A stretch of DNA of 64,000 bases, from NCBI RefSeq assembly GCF_007097265.1, contig NZ_VJZP01000004.1, positions 1 to 64,000 on the forward strand, read 5' to 3'. The position numbers and the translations under genes were made by a program. Position 1 is the first letter of the stretch, and the number at the start of each line of letters is the position of its first letter. Positions 7,472 to 17,518 of this stretch are shown here, in pieces. A model generated the notes under the pieces. It had not been told where the DNA came from. It searched no databases and worked only from the letters and a program-made list of their open reading frames with translations. The DNA comes from Flavobacterium gawalongense (GTDB lineage Bacteria > Bacteroidota > Bacteroidia > Flavobacteriales > Flavobacteriaceae).

Positions 7472-10150
7472 TTATTCAATCACTATTTTTTTCGATTCTT
7501 TCCTATCTCCATCAATCACTGTCAATAAATAAAGTCCGGGTTGAGCATTTTTCAATTGGATATTTTCATTGAAATTTTGTTGAATTCCATATTCTTTTTC
7601 GAAAATTTTTCTACCTGACAAATCGTGCACTAGTACTTTTATTCTACTAGTAGAATCACTGGTAAATTTTAAGTTAAAATTACCTTTGTTGGGATTTGGA
7701 TACAAGACAACATCAGTAATTTTAAAATCAGATGTCGCTAAAGTAAACGTTTGTGTACAAATAGTTATTGATGCCGAATCCAATGTACCAGTATCTCCTG
7801 TATAAGCATCACGAACTCTAAAAGTCCAAATACCTTGAGGGTTTTCCCCATTAAAAGTCGCTAATGGTTCAAATGGAGATACAGTTTGAGCGGTAGTTGT
7901 TCCACAAACAAGCGAACCTCCCAAATCATCGTAATTCAACGACAAACTACTATTCATAGCTGCACAACTTCTTTCAAATAATTTCACAGTAGTCCCTTGC
8001 GGACTTACCACCTCTATTTGCACATCTGATAAATACGAATGGGTAAGACCTACTGCAAAATTTACATCTGCTATAGTTCCAGTTGTACTAGGAACACTAA
8101 TTGTTTTAGAGGTATAAGTCTGCGATTCCGGTATGGAGAAAGGAGCTGCAAAAGTATAAGTAGCACAAGAAGAAGTAATCGAATATCCAATTGCAAATGA
8201 CTTGCCATTTACAGCATAATAAATATTCCCTGTTGGCTCAATTAAAATCCTGCAATTTTTTGCTGTAATATTTGGAACCGTGATTGTTTGAGAACCATCA
8301 TTTGGAGTATTAGAAACCAATATTGTAGGAAAAGTCAGCCCTCCATCCGTAGAAAGCTTAATATTCACATTTGTTGATCCAACCAAAGCATTTGAACCAT
8401 TTACACTCCAAGTTACCGTTTGTGTTGTTCCTTGAAACCAACTTGAATTTTCTGTGTTTTGTGACGTAACTGCAAATGGACCAACTGTTCCGCTTACATT
8501 TACAATCATTTCATCGGTATTGGTTTGTGCTGTTCCAAGAGCCGCATTATCCCTGCCGGTTAAGGTAAAATGGAGTGTTCTCGCAATAGTAGAAACAGAT
8601 TCCCAAGTCGTAGTCAATTTATTAGACAACACCGTACTGTAAGCAGGCATATAGCGAATTGGGGAACTGCTTGGATACATAGATCTAAAAAGCGGGCCAT
8701 CTAATTTAGTTGAGAAAGCAACACTATTTGCTCCACTCGTTGCGGTAGCCGTGTCATTTTGTTCCCAACAATAAGTAATAGTATTACCATCAACATCAGA
8801 ACCCGTTCCTATCAACTTAAAAGCTGTTCCATTAGGAATAGTATAATCTAAACCGGCACTAATCGTTGGAGGGTTATTACTTATTAGTGTACTTGTTCCG
8901 CAAGTTTTTAAAGAAAGATTATCTTGAATTTGTTTAATGCTTACATAAGTAAAATAATCATCTGAATTAGCTTGAACATCATAATTTGTAGTAATTCCTG
9001 CATACCCCATGATCGTAGAACCGCTTCCTGGCTCGACACTAACTCCAGAACCTTCAAGGACATATGAAAAGGTGTGTTCTGCACCCAGCTGATGCCCCAT
9101 TTCATGAGCTACAAAATCTATATCAAACGCATCACCTTCTGGTTTCGCATCGCTTGGTGAAGTATAAGCACTCCCTTTTGCTAAAGGATTATCAATTGTA
9201 GGATTTACACACACACAGCCAATGCAGCCAGCATTTCCACCGCTACCTGTGGCACCAAATAAATGTCCTACATCATAATTTCCATTTCCAATAACAGTAG
9301 TCAAAGTGGTCTGTACTTCTTGGCTCCACTCTACTGGAGCTTCATCAACCACTGTAGAATATGGATCGGTAGCGGCATCAGTATAAATTATATCGGTATC
9401 ATTTGCGATAATGCTTAATTTTACGGCCAAATCTTTATTGAAAATACCATTCACTCTGCTCATGGTTGCATTCATTCCGGCCAGAGCACCAGCTGCAGTT
9501 CCCCCAAAATAAGCAGTATATTCACCCGTACAGGACAAAGCAAGCTTTAAAGTTTTAAAAACTTGGTTGCTCGCTGAAATTTTACCGGTTTTATTTAGTA
9601 ACTGTTTGTTTAAAGCTACATCTTCAGTTTTGCAACTAAAAGGCAAACTTCCTCTAATTCTGCTTTTAGCCTCAAAAAGAACATAAACCGTTTTGTCTTT
9701 AGAATACCGCTCAATAAATTCTGATCCACTGTCCCCTCTTAGAATCATGGTCTGAATTCCTTTGGGTGACAAACTGAAATAAAGTGACGCATTACGATCT
9801 GTAATTCCAATACCGGCATAAGCCCGTATATCTGGATATTTAGCTTGCAATTCCGGTTCAAAATTAGAATACTCCCACACCAAAAATTTTTCTAAAACAC
9901 CATTCCTATTTGGAACAGCAATTTCGATTCTGTTTTCCTTGGCTGTTTTATTCTGAAGTGGCTCCAAAGATTGTTTTATAGCAACTTCGTCTAATTTGAA
10001 TAACAATTGATTATCAGCACTTGGCTTCGCACTGTTTCTATCTGAAACACCAACCATATCTTGATTAATTCTTTTCCAAGGAGAGCCATTTTGAGCATGG
10101 ATGGTTGAATTAGAAAGAACAATTATAAAGAATAGTATAATTCTTTTCAT
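7472..10150 (-). CDS. Secreted reprolysin-like zinc metalloprotease, T9SS type A cargo
   Basis: An exported protease of about 892 residues. After the signal peptide (MKRIILFFIIVLS) comes a propeptide-like region, then a reprolysin/M12B-like catalytic domain with the full zinc motif HEMGHQLGAEH at about 349-359 in this numbering; the usual Met-turn Met appears in GSTIMGYAG. A Cys-rich loop (GCIGCVC) lies just before the zinc site. Fibronectin/immunoglobulin-like segments follow, then a proprotein-convertase P-domain (ESQTYTSKTISVP region), and finally a type A sorting domain with YPNPNKGNFN and a basic end KESKKIVIE. It would be released or anchored by T9SS to digest extracellular protein. An upstream ATG at 10207 lengthens the frame but spoils the signal peptide. 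Confidence 0.92.
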   Translation of the reverse strand: MKRIILFFIIVLSNSTIHAQNGSPWKRINQDMVGVSDRNSAKPSADNQLLFKLDEVAIKQSLEPLQNKTAKENRIEIAVPNRNGVLEKFLVWEYSNFEPELQAKYPDIRAYAGIGITDRNASLYFSLSPKGIQTMILRGDSGSEFIERYSKDKTVYVLFEAKSRIRGSLPFSCKTEDVALNKQLLNKTGKISASNQVFKTLKLALSCTGEYTAYFGGTAAGALAGMNATMSRVNGIFNKDLAVKLSIIANDTDIIYTDAATDPYSTVVDEAPVEWSQEVQTTLTTVIGNGNYDVGHLFGATGSGGNAGCIGCVCVNPTIDNPLAKGSAYTSPSDAKPEGDAFDIDFVAHEMGHQLGAEHTFSYVLEGSGVSVEPGSGSTIMGYAGITTNYDVQANSDDYFTYVSIKQIQDNLSLKTCGTSTLISNNPPTISAGLDYTIPNGTAFKLIGTGSDVDGNTITYCWEQNDTATATSGANSVAFSTKLDGPLFRSMYPSSSPIRYMPAYSTVLSNKLTTTWESVSTIARTLHFTLTGRDNAALGTAQTNTDEMIVNVSGTVGPFAVTSQNTENSSWFQGTTQTVTWSVNGSNALVGSTNVNIKLSTDGGLTFPTILVSNTPNDGSQTITVPNITAKNCRILIEPTGNIYYAVNGKSFAIGYSITSSCATYTFAAPFSIPESQTYTSKTISVPSTTGTIADVNFAVGLTHSYLSDVQIEVVSPQGTTVKLFERSCAAMNSSLSLNYDDLGGSLVCGTTTAQTVSPFEPLATFNGENPQGIWTFRVRDAYTGDTGTLDSASITICTQTFTLATSDFKITDVVLYPNPNKGNFNLKFTSDSTSRIKVLVHDLSGRKIFEKEYGIQQNFNENIQLKNAQPGLYLLTVIDGDRKESKKIVIE

Positions 10151-10339
10151 GATTTGAAAATATTTGTACTTCAAAATTAAAGCATTTATGTTAATGTATG
10201 GATCCATTAGCTAATATTTTAAATGAAATATTAGTTTCAATATATCGCTTTTTGGTTTTTAATCCCTTTTTTTTAGAATCCCACGCTAAATTCTATCGAA
10301 AATCAATTCCTCATACCGTTACTTTTAAAATAGATAGTA

Positions 10340-10347
10340 TAAATTTG
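10340..10347 (+). promoter_or_regulatory. ribF promoter, -7 box TAAATTTG
   Basis: A consensus -7 box 22 bp before the TTG chosen as the ribF start. It lies inside the longer open frame and so argues against upstream starts. Confidence 0.65.
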
Positions 10348-10368
10348 CACTATTATAAAATATTTGCT

Positions 10369-11298
10369 TTGAAGATTTTTCATTCTATAAACGATTTCAG
10401 TTCCACAAAAAAAACAATCCTAACTTTGGGTACTTTTGACGGAGTTCATATTGGTCACAAAAAAATTCTGGAGAGAGTAATTCAAAAAACTAAAAATGAG
10501 AATTACGAAAGTTTAGTTCTTACTTTTTTTCCTCATCCCAGAATGGTTTTACAGGAACATTCTGACATAAAACTACTCAATACCATAGACGAAAAAATAG
10601 ACTTATTGGAACAAATAGGCATTGAAAATCTTGTCATCCATCCTTTTGATGAAACTTTTTCCAGATTAACTGCCGAAGATTTCGTGAGAACTGTTCTTGT
10701 GGATCGGTTTCATATCCAAAAAATAATTATTGGTTACGACCACCGTTTTGGAAGAAATCGTACTGCTAACATTGACGATCTTATAGCTTTTGGAAAACAA
10801 TATGATTTTGAAGTGGAGCAAATATCCGTTCAGGAAATAAATGATATTTCCGTGAGTTCTACCAAAATCAGGAAAGCTTTATTAGAAGGAGATATGGCTT
10901 TGGCCAATAACTATTTAGGATACGATTATTTTCTGACCGGAATTATTATCAAAGGAAAACAATTGGGAAGAACTATAAATTTTCCAACGGCTAACTTAAA
11001 AATCGAAGAAAACTACAAGCTTATCCCACAAAACGGGGTCTATATTGTAAAAAGCACCATCAATCAAAAAACCGTTTTTGGTATGATGAATATTGGATTC
11101 AACCCTACTGTTGATGGAGAAAGTCAATCTATAGAAATCCATTATTTTGATTTCAATGAAGATTTATACAATCAAAAAATAAGGGTTTCTATCTTACACA
11201 GAATTCGTTCAGAGCAAAAATTTGAATCTGTTGCACTTTTAAAAGAGCAACTTGAAAAAGACAAAAAAACTGCGATAGCCTATCTAAATAAAATTTAG
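10369..11298 (+). CDS. ribF: Bifunctional riboflavin kinase/FMN adenylyltransferase
   Basis: It converts riboflavin to FMN and then FAD. The N-terminal nucleotidyltransferase domain has TLGTFDGVHIGHKKIL (HxGH type) and IIIGYDHRFGRNR. SSTKIRKALLEGD links to the C-terminal kinase domain with GRTINFPTANL and the closing MMNIGFNPT. The total is about 309 residues, normal for RibF. The open frame extends upstream to an ATG at 10198, but the first 57 codons have no family resemblance and contain the promoter box. The TTG at 10369 reads (M)KIFHSINDF, matching the conserved start. It is divergent from the protease gene. Confidence 0.95.
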   Translation: MKIFHSINDFSSTKKTILTLGTFDGVHIGHKKILERVIQKTKNENYESLVLTFFPHPRMVLQEHSDIKLLNTIDEKIDLLEQIGIENLVIHPFDETFSRLTAEDFVRTVLVDRFHIQKIIIGYDHRFGRNRTANIDDLIAFGKQYDFEVEQISVQEINDISVSSTKIRKALLEGDMALANNYLGYDYFLTGIIIKGKQLGRTINFPTANLKIEENYKLIPQNGVYIVKSTINQKTVFGMMNIGFNPTVDGESQSIEIHYFDFNEDLYNQKIRVSILHRIRSEQKFESVALLKEQLEKDKKTAIAYLNKI

Positions 11299-11352
11299 AT
11301 TTTTCATAAATTATTTTTTAACACATTTCATAAAATATTGTCATATTTTCTG

Positions 11353-11360
11353 TAAATTTG
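11353..11360 (+). promoter_or_regulatory. -7 box TAAATTTG before membrane paralog 1
   Basis: A consensus TAnnTTTG box 60 bp before the ATG at 11421. It supports that ATG over the upstream TTG at 11358, which lies inside the box. Confidence 0.6.
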
Positions 11361-11420
11361 ATACATAATGTATTGTTTATCATAGCGGTATTATTTTTAA
11401 CTTTTTTAAAAACTAATCAT

Positions 11421-11870
11421 ATGAAACTGCCAAAAGAATTTTACAACGGATTTATTATTTTCATCGGAATTGGACTTTACTTTTTGTCAATGGAGCTTTT
11501 GGGTCTTGCCGACGTGCTTTACTTACGCCTATTTAACATCTTGTTTGTATTTTATGGAACCAACAGAACCTTAAAAGCAAATTTTGCAGAAGGTAACACA
11601 ATTCTTGTTTCAAATGCTGTTTCAGCATTGATCACATCGCTCACAGGGGTGTTTTTAAGCATCATTGGACTAATCATTTACAGTTTTTCAAAAGGTGGTG
11701 ATTCCTATGTGGAATCATTGTCAAAAACTTTTTTATTCGGAGGAAATCCATCAGTGATGACCTATTCCATTTCTTTGCTTTTCGAAGGAATCGTATCAGC
11801 CGTAATTGTAACATTTATGCTAATGTTGTATTGGGACACTCGTTATACTTCCGATAAACACCAAAATTAA
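11421..11870 (+). CDS. Four-helix membrane protein, paralog 1, unknown function
   Basis: About 149 residues with four predicted membrane helices: FIIFIGIGLYFLSMELLG, then VLYLRLFNILFVFYG, then a long helix around SLTGVFLSIIGLIIY, and last SAVIVTFMLMLYW. No domain of known function was recognised. It begins MKLPKEF, like its downstream neighbour, and the two are clearly tandem duplicates, conserved in length and in all helices. Short loops carry basic residues (NRTLKANFAEG). It stands between ribF and bioB, with no obvious functional link to either. Confidence 0.8.
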   Translation: MKLPKEFYNGFIIFIGIGLYFLSMELLGLADVLYLRLFNILFVFYGTNRTLKANFAEGNTILVSNAVSALITSLTGVFLSIIGLIIYSFSKGGDSYVESLSKTFLFGGNPSVMTYSISLLFEGIVSAVIVTFMLMLYWDTRYTSDKHQN

Positions 11871-11974
11871 ATCAATAAGAAATCAAAATTTTACTGATTT
11901 GTATCGATTTCAAAAAAGACATACCTTTTTTAATTCAAACATGTATTCTATTTTTAAATTTTAAAAACTAGCGC

Positions 11975-12409
11975 ATGAAACTACCAAAAGAATTATTGAA
12001 CGGATGTATTATTTTCATCGGAATTGGAGTTTATTTTTTGCTAATGAATGCATTGGGATTCGCCGATGTATTTTATTTGCGCCTCATTAATGTATTTTTT
12101 GTTTTTTATGGCGTAAACAGGACCATCGAAATGAATCTCGCAGAAGGCAAAAAAAATTTTGTTGCTAATGCTATTTCGGCAATGATCACTTCACTCATAG
12201 GAGTATTTTTAAGCATCATTGGATTAGTTATTTACAGTTCCATGAATGGTGGTTCCTATGTAAAATCATTGCCCAAAACCTTTTTGTTTGGCGGAAATCC
12301 ATCCGTCAACACTTATTCCATTTGTTTGCTTTTTGAAGGAATCGCATCTTCAGTAATTGTTACCATGTTATTAATGTTATATTGGAACAACCGCCATGCA
12401 ACGGATTAA
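11975..12409 (+). CDS. Four-helix membrane protein, paralog 2, unknown function
   Basis: A 144-residue tandem paralog of the preceding gene, with the same start (MKLPKELLNG), the same four helices and shared blocks such as KTFLFGGNPSV and SLIGVFLSIIGLVIYS. By eye about two thirds of positions are identical, so the duplication is not very recent and both copies seem to be maintained. It starts 104 bp after paralog 1; no TAnnTTTG box was found in that gap, so it may be cotranscribed. Confidence 0.8.
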   Translation: MKLPKELLNGCIIFIGIGVYFLLMNALGFADVFYLRLINVFFVFYGVNRTIEMNLAEGKKNFVANAISAMITSLIGVFLSIIGLVIYSSMNGGSYVKSLPKTFLFGGNPSVNTYSICLLFEGIASSVIVTMLLMLYWNNRHATD

Positions 12410-12455
12410 TTTTAGCCATTAAATTGTTTCTAATTGGTTTTTCAAGGCTATTACA

Positions 12456-12486
12456 TTGCTTCTTTAGAACAATTTGACTACTTTTG
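12456..12486 (+). promoter_or_regulatory. bioB promoter (TTG, 20 bp, TACTTTTG)
   Basis: A -33 TTG at 12456-12458 and the -7 box TACTTTTG at 12479-12486 stand at the ideal 20-bp spacing, 21 bp before the bioB ATG. No BirA-like palindrome was seen around it. Confidence 0.75.
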
Positions 12487-12507
12487 GCGCATCAAAAAAT
12501 CGTATCG

Positions 12508-13593
12508 ATGAGCATTACAAAACATAACTGGACGAAAGACGAAATTATCGCAATATATAACAAACCTATGATGGATTTGCTTTTTGAAGCAGCTTCAATT
12601 CATAGAGAACATCATGACCCCAATGTTGTTCAAGTTTCGACCTTATTGTCAATAAAAACTGGTGGATGCCCGGAAGATTGCGGCTATTGTCCACAAGCTG
12701 CCCGTTATCATACCGAAATTGAAGGCAATGATTTAATGTCCGTAAGTCAAGTAAAAGCACAAGCTTTGCGCGCAAAATCAAGCGGATCTTCTCGTGTTTG
12801 TATGGGAGCGGCTTGGAGAAATGTAAAAGACGGTCCTGAATTTGACCAAGTTCTTGAAATGGTTCGTACCATAAACAAACTGGATATGGAAGTGTGCTGT
12901 ACACTTGGAATGATCACTGAAAACCAGGCACACCGTTTGGCAGAAGCAGGTTTATATGCTTACAACCACAATTTAGACACTTCAGAAGAATATTATAAAG
13001 AAGTAATCTCAACACGCGGATTTGAAGACCGTTTGCAAACCATAGAGAATGTTCGTAAAACGAATGTTACTGTTTGTAGTGGTGGAATAATCGGGATGGG
13101 AGAAAGTATCGAAGACAGAGCAGGAATGCTTGTAGCACTTTCTACATTAAATCCACAACCTGAATCAGTGCCAATAAATGCATTGGTTGCTGTTGAAGGA
13201 ACCCCGATGGAAGAAGAAAAACCAGTAGAAATATGGGAAATGATACGAATGGTAGCTACCACCAGAATTATCATGCCGGAAACTCAAGTGCGTCTATCAG
13301 CAGGTAGAATGAACATGAGCCGCGAGGGACAAGCCATGTGTTTCTTTGCCGGTGCCAATTCTATTTTTGCAGGTGATAAACTGTTAACTACCCCAAATCC
13401 TGATGTAAATGAAGACATGAAAATGTTTGAAATGTTAGGTTTGAATCCTCAAAAACCATTTACAAAAGTTTCTCAACCACAAACGGTTGAAGCTGCAGAT
13501 TCTCAATTTGCTCCTCTTGGCGAAAAACCAAAATGGTCGAGACCAGGACATACAATAGACAGAAATCTTGAAGCATCTGCTAAAGAAAAATAG
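12508..13593 (+). CDS. bioB: Biotin synthase
   Basis: A radical SAM enzyme that inserts sulfur into dethiobiotin, the last step of biotin synthesis. The 361-residue protein carries the SAM cluster motif CPEDCGYC with Cys54, 58 and 61, and residues for the auxiliary [2Fe-2S] cluster in VCMGAAW and VCCTLGM, plus VCSGGIIGMGE and RLSAGRMNMS. The start is the ATG right after a consensus promoter; a TTG at 12484 overlaps the -7 box and is rejected. bioB stands apart from bioF-bioD-bioA, which lie about 12 kb downstream on the other strand. Confidence 0.97.
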   Translation: MSITKHNWTKDEIIAIYNKPMMDLLFEAASIHREHHDPNVVQVSTLLSIKTGGCPEDCGYCPQAARYHTEIEGNDLMSVSQVKAQALRAKSSGSSRVCMGAAWRNVKDGPEFDQVLEMVRTINKLDMEVCCTLGMITENQAHRLAEAGLYAYNHNLDTSEEYYKEVISTRGFEDRLQTIENVRKTNVTVCSGGIIGMGESIEDRAGMLVALSTLNPQPESVPINALVAVEGTPMEEEKPVEIWEMIRMVATTRIIMPETQVRLSAGRMNMSREGQAMCFFAGANSIFAGDKLLTTPNPDVNEDMKMFEMLGLNPQKPFTKVSQPQTVEAADSQFAPLGEKPKWSRPGHTIDRNLEASAKEK

Positions 13594-13613
13594 ACTTTTC
13601 TAAATATACGACT

Positions 13614-13648
13614 AACACTATCTGCTGTATTAGATGGTGTTTTTTTGT
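13614..13648 (+). terminator. Terminator after bioB
   Basis: The stem AACACTATCT/AGATGGTGTT with an 8-nt loop, followed by seven T's. Confidence 0.8.
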
Positions 13649-13660
13649 TTCCCTTTTATT

Positions 13661-16600
13661 TTAATAAATAATTTTCTTAGCAACCGTCTGACCGTTTTGC
13701 AATACAATTTTCACCAGTAAAACGTGTTGGCTTGAAACCAAATTAAGCACAGGAAATTTGACGGCATTTATATTGTTTTTTTGATATACTTTTCTTCCTG
13801 ACAAATCGTATATCATAACTTTATCTATCACTGCTGTAGCTGAATTTATTTGTAATTGTTTATTTTTATTGAATACCGCAACTGATTCTTTATCTATTTC
13901 AAATTCATCCGTAGCTAAAGTTTTATCAGTATAATGCAATACAAAGCGATCATTAAAAATTCCCGTTTCTGTATTGAAAGTATAATTTTCGCTTTTTAAA
14001 TCAAAGATTGTATTGTTTAACTTATCTTCAATAAAGACAGCCTGATTGGAAAGTAAGCCATCAACGGCATCTATATTTATTGTAAAAACCCCTTTAATAG
14101 TAGTGCTATAACCCAGCGGTACAACATCTGTTTGCTGAAATGGTAAAGCCCTTCCCTGAATTACTAAATTCTTGTCCTGATTAATACTATAAAAATCTAT
14201 GTATTCATTCCCATCAAAACTTTCCCCATCAAAACTAGTATCATAATCGTTAGTTGCTCCTTCTATATAACCTATTAAAGTTTGCTTGAAAGCACCTTGA
14301 CTATTGGATAGATTCAACCAAATTCGGTCTTTCTCCCTATTTATCTGATTCTGTTTTTTTATTGAACCCGATTTGAAAAAACTTGTATTATCTCCAACAA
14401 TGCGCATACTGTTATTAAAAATAGCAGTCCCACCACCATTGGTACTCGTTACAAAGAATGCCTGACCAGAAGCAATTTTACCATCTGGTTTAGTATTATT
14501 TACTCCCAATTTTAAAGCGGCACTAGTTCCAACTCCTCCTGATAAGTTATAAACAGCATAATCATCGGAGGTATACACATTATTTGTAATAGGCGTATTA
14601 TGCGTCCAGAGATAAATAGTTCCATCAGTGACTCCTGCATTTGTTGTTATAAAAACATCGGCATCAATTGCTGAAGGATATGGATTTCCTATAAGATTTG
14701 AAGTATCGGTTGTTGCAATTGGAATAGCCATTATTCCGTTATTTGGAACTCCTGTAAAAGCAGCTTCATAAATAGCTGGAATTATTGTCGAGAAACTCTC
14801 AGGTCCCCGGATGATGTAACCATTCCCTATACCCATTACATTTGTTGGCGTTTCGTTGTGCCATTCATTTGCAGATGCGTTAAAAGAATAAAACTTATCT
14901 GAAAGTGTGAAAGGAGATACATCAATTAATTTTTGATTTGAAACTGGTGAAGACCAATACGTATAATCCGTTTTAAGGATAGGTGTTGTTTTTCTTTTTA
15001 GCTGAATACTCCCTGTATTAATGATTTGATCTTCGGATTGATAAAGAGCTGCATTATTTTCGAGGACTAATGTCCCTGTGCCTGAATATTCAAAAACCAA
15101 TCCCAGTGTGTTGCCATTCGGGATTGTTACCGTATTTCCTGAGCTGATAGAGCAAGAACATGCGTTTACAGAAGTCAAGAACAGATGATCCATATTAAAA
15201 GTAATTGTCCTTTCGGCCGAAGGCAATCCATTACTCCAAGCAATCCCGTTCCAAATGGAACTATTCGTACACAGTTTAACTCGAGCCACACGATGTTTGG
15301 TTATACCAGAAACCGAGTTAAAATTCCCGCCAATCATTACCTTATTATTTGGAGTAAAACAAATACTATACAAAGTACTATTTAAATTCACTGAAAAAGT
15401 ATCGTCATAAACTCCGGTAGCGAGTAATCGGGCCATACGTTTGACAGCAATTCCATTATAAGTTCCGGAAAAAGTACCGCCTAACAAAAGTCGGTCGTCT
15501 GGCTGAACCAAAATTGTTCTAACTTCTCCGCTACTAAATCCCGTTCCTGTTATAAAAGAAGTATCTAAACTGCCATTACTATTCAGTCTGAGAACTCTTT
15601 TTGCGGAAGCGCCTGCATAATTTAAAAACCTCCCGCCAACAATCAGTTTATTATCGGATTGTATAGCAATCGTATATACATATTTATCAAAACCAGCACC
15701 AATAGAAAATCCTGAATCTATACTTCCATCCGTATTCAAACGAACCATCCGATTATAAGAAATCCCATTGAAAGTTGAGAACCGCCCCCCTAAAACTATC
15801 TTCCCGTCCGGTTGCAATAAAACCGCTTCCACTATAGCATCTGCACCCAAACCTATATTAAAACTGGAATCAAGAGTTCCATCAGACAATAACCGAGCAA
15901 TTCTATTAACCAAAATACCATTGTAATTTGTAAAATTTCCAGCGATTATTATTTTTCCATCGGGCTGAAGCGCCAATGCATAAATCTGATTATTTGAGCC
16001 TGTTCCAATATTAAATGTTGGATCGATTAAACCATCCGATGAAATTCTTGTTATCCTATTTGCAAAAACTCCGTTATAACTTGTAAAAGCCCCTGCAAAA
16101 ACGATTTTATTATCGGGCTGAATTACCGCATTCTTAATTATTCCATCAGCGCCAGAACCTGATATATTGAAAGTCGCATCTAATGCTCCATCTTCTAATA
16201 ATCTAGTAATCCTTGCTACATTCGTTCCATTAAACTTGGAAAAACTTCCAAAAGCCATCGTTTTATTATCCGGTAAGGGAATAATTTTTAAAACTGAATT
16301 ATCAAAACCTACACCAGCAGTAAGATAACCAATATCTAAAGTTCCAACAGCATCAATTTTGACAAGCCTTCCTTGATTTTGGGAATCAAAAACAGAAAAA
16401 GAACCGCCTACATACCAAGAGCCATCTAAATCTTCAGCCAAAGCATACACAGTTGCAGTTGCTGGTCCAGACCCAATATCAAACATTGGATTGATTACTC
16501 CATTAGAATCCAACAAAACCAATCGATTTACATCGGTTCCATTATAAGTTCCGGTAAATGAGCCGCCAGCCATAATAGCACCCACAGAATTTACTTTAAT

Positions 16601-17518
16601 AACATCTACTCCACCATTACTGAATCCTATACCAGAAGTAAAAGCAGTATCAATAGATCCATCAGTATTTAAACGAATTATTCTATTTGATAAAACCCCA
16701 TTAAAACTGGTAAAATCACCCCCAACCAAAATTTTCCCATCGGATTGTATAGTAAGCGCAGCAATATCATCATTAAAACTTGTTCCAATTACAAAAGAAG
16801 CATCTACACTTCCGTTATTATTTAATCTGATTATTCCGTTGCAACTAGTCCCATTAAATGAAATAAATGATCCTGCTAAAATTATTTTTCCATCTGCTTG
16901 AATTTCTACTTCCTGTACAAGCCCACTTGCGCCAGTTCCGGTTACAAAAGTAGTGTCTAAATATCCGTTTGATAAAATTCGGGCTACACGATAAGCATTT
17001 ACCCCATTGTATTTAGTAAAACTACCTACAACGATTATGCTTCCATCAGTTTGCAAAGCAGCACTATGCACTATCCCTGTACTTGCGGCTATTGTAGTAT
17101 TAAAAGTGATATCATGGGAACCATCGCTATTCAGCCGAATTAATCGTCCTACAGTTGAGCCATCAAAAGAAGTGAAAGATCCGCCTAAAACTATCTTCCC
17201 ATCCGGCTGCTGTAAAGAACAATACACTTTGTTATTAAAACCTGTGCCTAATCCAAAGGAAGTATCTTTAGAACCATCTGAATACAATCTACATAGATAC
17301 GGAGTTGATGCGCCATTAAAATTCAAATAATCTCCTCCTACAATCAATCTGCCATCTGTTTGTAAAGAAACGGTCCTGACTGTATTGTCAAAACCATCGC
17401 CTTGAAGCCCATCATCAAAGGTATTAAAAGCTAAATCTACTTTTCCTTGTTGGGAATGGACAGCACTCATAAAAAAAAGACTAAATAAAATGACGGCGAA
17501 ATGTATTTTTACTCCCAA
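13661..17518 (-). CDS. Giant exported protein with delta-60 repeats and T9SS type C sorting domain
   Basis: A 1,285-residue surface or secreted protein. A signal peptide (ILFSLFFMSAVHSQ) precedes about seventeen delta-60 (DUF5122) repeats up to about residue 760. Each has the pattern QPDGKIVLGGSFTSFNG...RLNSDGSIDxSF and the repeats probably fold into beta-propellers. A module shared with the next two genes follows (IWNGIAWSNGLPS, then DYTYWSSPVSNQ) and ends in a type C (ChiA-like) sorting domain: KVMIYDLSGRKVYQK and a C-terminal AKKIIY. The first codon is TTG and overlaps a TAGATTTG box, so the start is uncertain, but no better in-frame start keeps the signal peptide. Role unknown; adhesion is plausible. 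Confidence 0.9.
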   Translation of the reverse strand: MGVKIHFAVILFSLFFMSAVHSQQGKVDLAFNTFDDGLQGDGFDNTVRTVSLQTDGRLIVGGDYLNFNGASTPYLCRLYSDGSKDTSFGLGTGFNNKVYCSLQQPDGKIVLGGSFTSFDGSTVGRLIRLNSDGSHDITFNTTIAASTGIVHSAALQTDGSIIVVGSFTKYNGVNAYRVARILSNGYLDTTFVTGTGASGLVQEVEIQADGKIILAGSFISFNGTSCNGIIRLNNNGSVDASFVIGTSFNDDIAALTIQSDGKILVGGDFTSFNGVLSNRIIRLNTDGSIDTAFTSGIGFSNGGVDVIKVNSVGAIMAGGSFTGTYNGTDVNRLVLLDSNGVINPMFDIGSGPATATVYALAEDLDGSWYVGGSFSVFDSQNQGRLVKIDAVGTLDIGYLTAGVGFDNSVLKIIPLPDNKTMAFGSFSKFNGTNVARITRLLEDGALDATFNISGSGADGIIKNAVIQPDNKIVFAGAFTSYNGVFANRITRISSDGLIDPTFNIGTGSNNQIYALALQPDGKIIIAGNFTNYNGILVNRIARLLSDGTLDSSFNIGLGADAIVEAVLLQPDGKIVLGGRFSTFNGISYNRMVRLNTDGSIDSGFSIGAGFDKYVYTIAIQSDNKLIVGGRFLNYAGASAKRVLRLNSNGSLDTSFITGTGFSSGEVRTILVQPDDRLLLGGTFSGTYNGIAVKRMARLLATGVYDDTFSVNLNSTLYSICFTPNNKVMIGGNFNSVSGITKHRVARVKLCTNSSIWNGIAWSNGLPSAERTITFNMDHLFLTSVNACSCSISSGNTVTIPNGNTLGLVFEYSGTGTLVLENNAALYQSEDQIINTGSIQLKRKTTPILKTDYTYWSSPVSNQKLIDVSPFTLSDKFYSFNASANEWHNETPTNVMGIGNGYIIRGPESFSTIIPAIYEAAFTGVPNNGIMAIPIATTDTSNLIGNPYPSAIDADVFITTNAGVTDGTIYLWTHNTPITNNVYTSDDYAVYNLSGGVGTSAALKLGVNNTKPDGKIASGQAFFVTSTNGGGTAIFNNSMRIVGDNTSFFKSGSIKKQNQINREKDRIWLNLSNSQGAFKQTLIGYIEGATNDYDTSFDGESFDGNEYIDFYSINQDKNLVIQGRALPFQQTDVVPLGYSTTIKGVFTINIDAVDGLLSNQAVFIEDKLNNTIFDLKSENYTFNTETGIFNDRFVLHYTDKTLATDEFEIDKESVAVFNKNKQLQINSATAVIDKVMIYDLSGRKVYQKNNINAVKFPVLNLVSSQHVLLVKIVLQNGQTVAKKIIY

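Noticed and set aside
10198..10368. 57-residue N-terminal extension of RibF
   Set aside because: No family resemblance, and it contains a consensus promoter box directly before the conserved start.
13661..17518. CRISPR-like or tandem DNA array
   Set aside because: The periodicity comes from protein-coding delta-60 repeats with diverged codons; no short identical repeats with spacers were seen here or elsewhere in the window.
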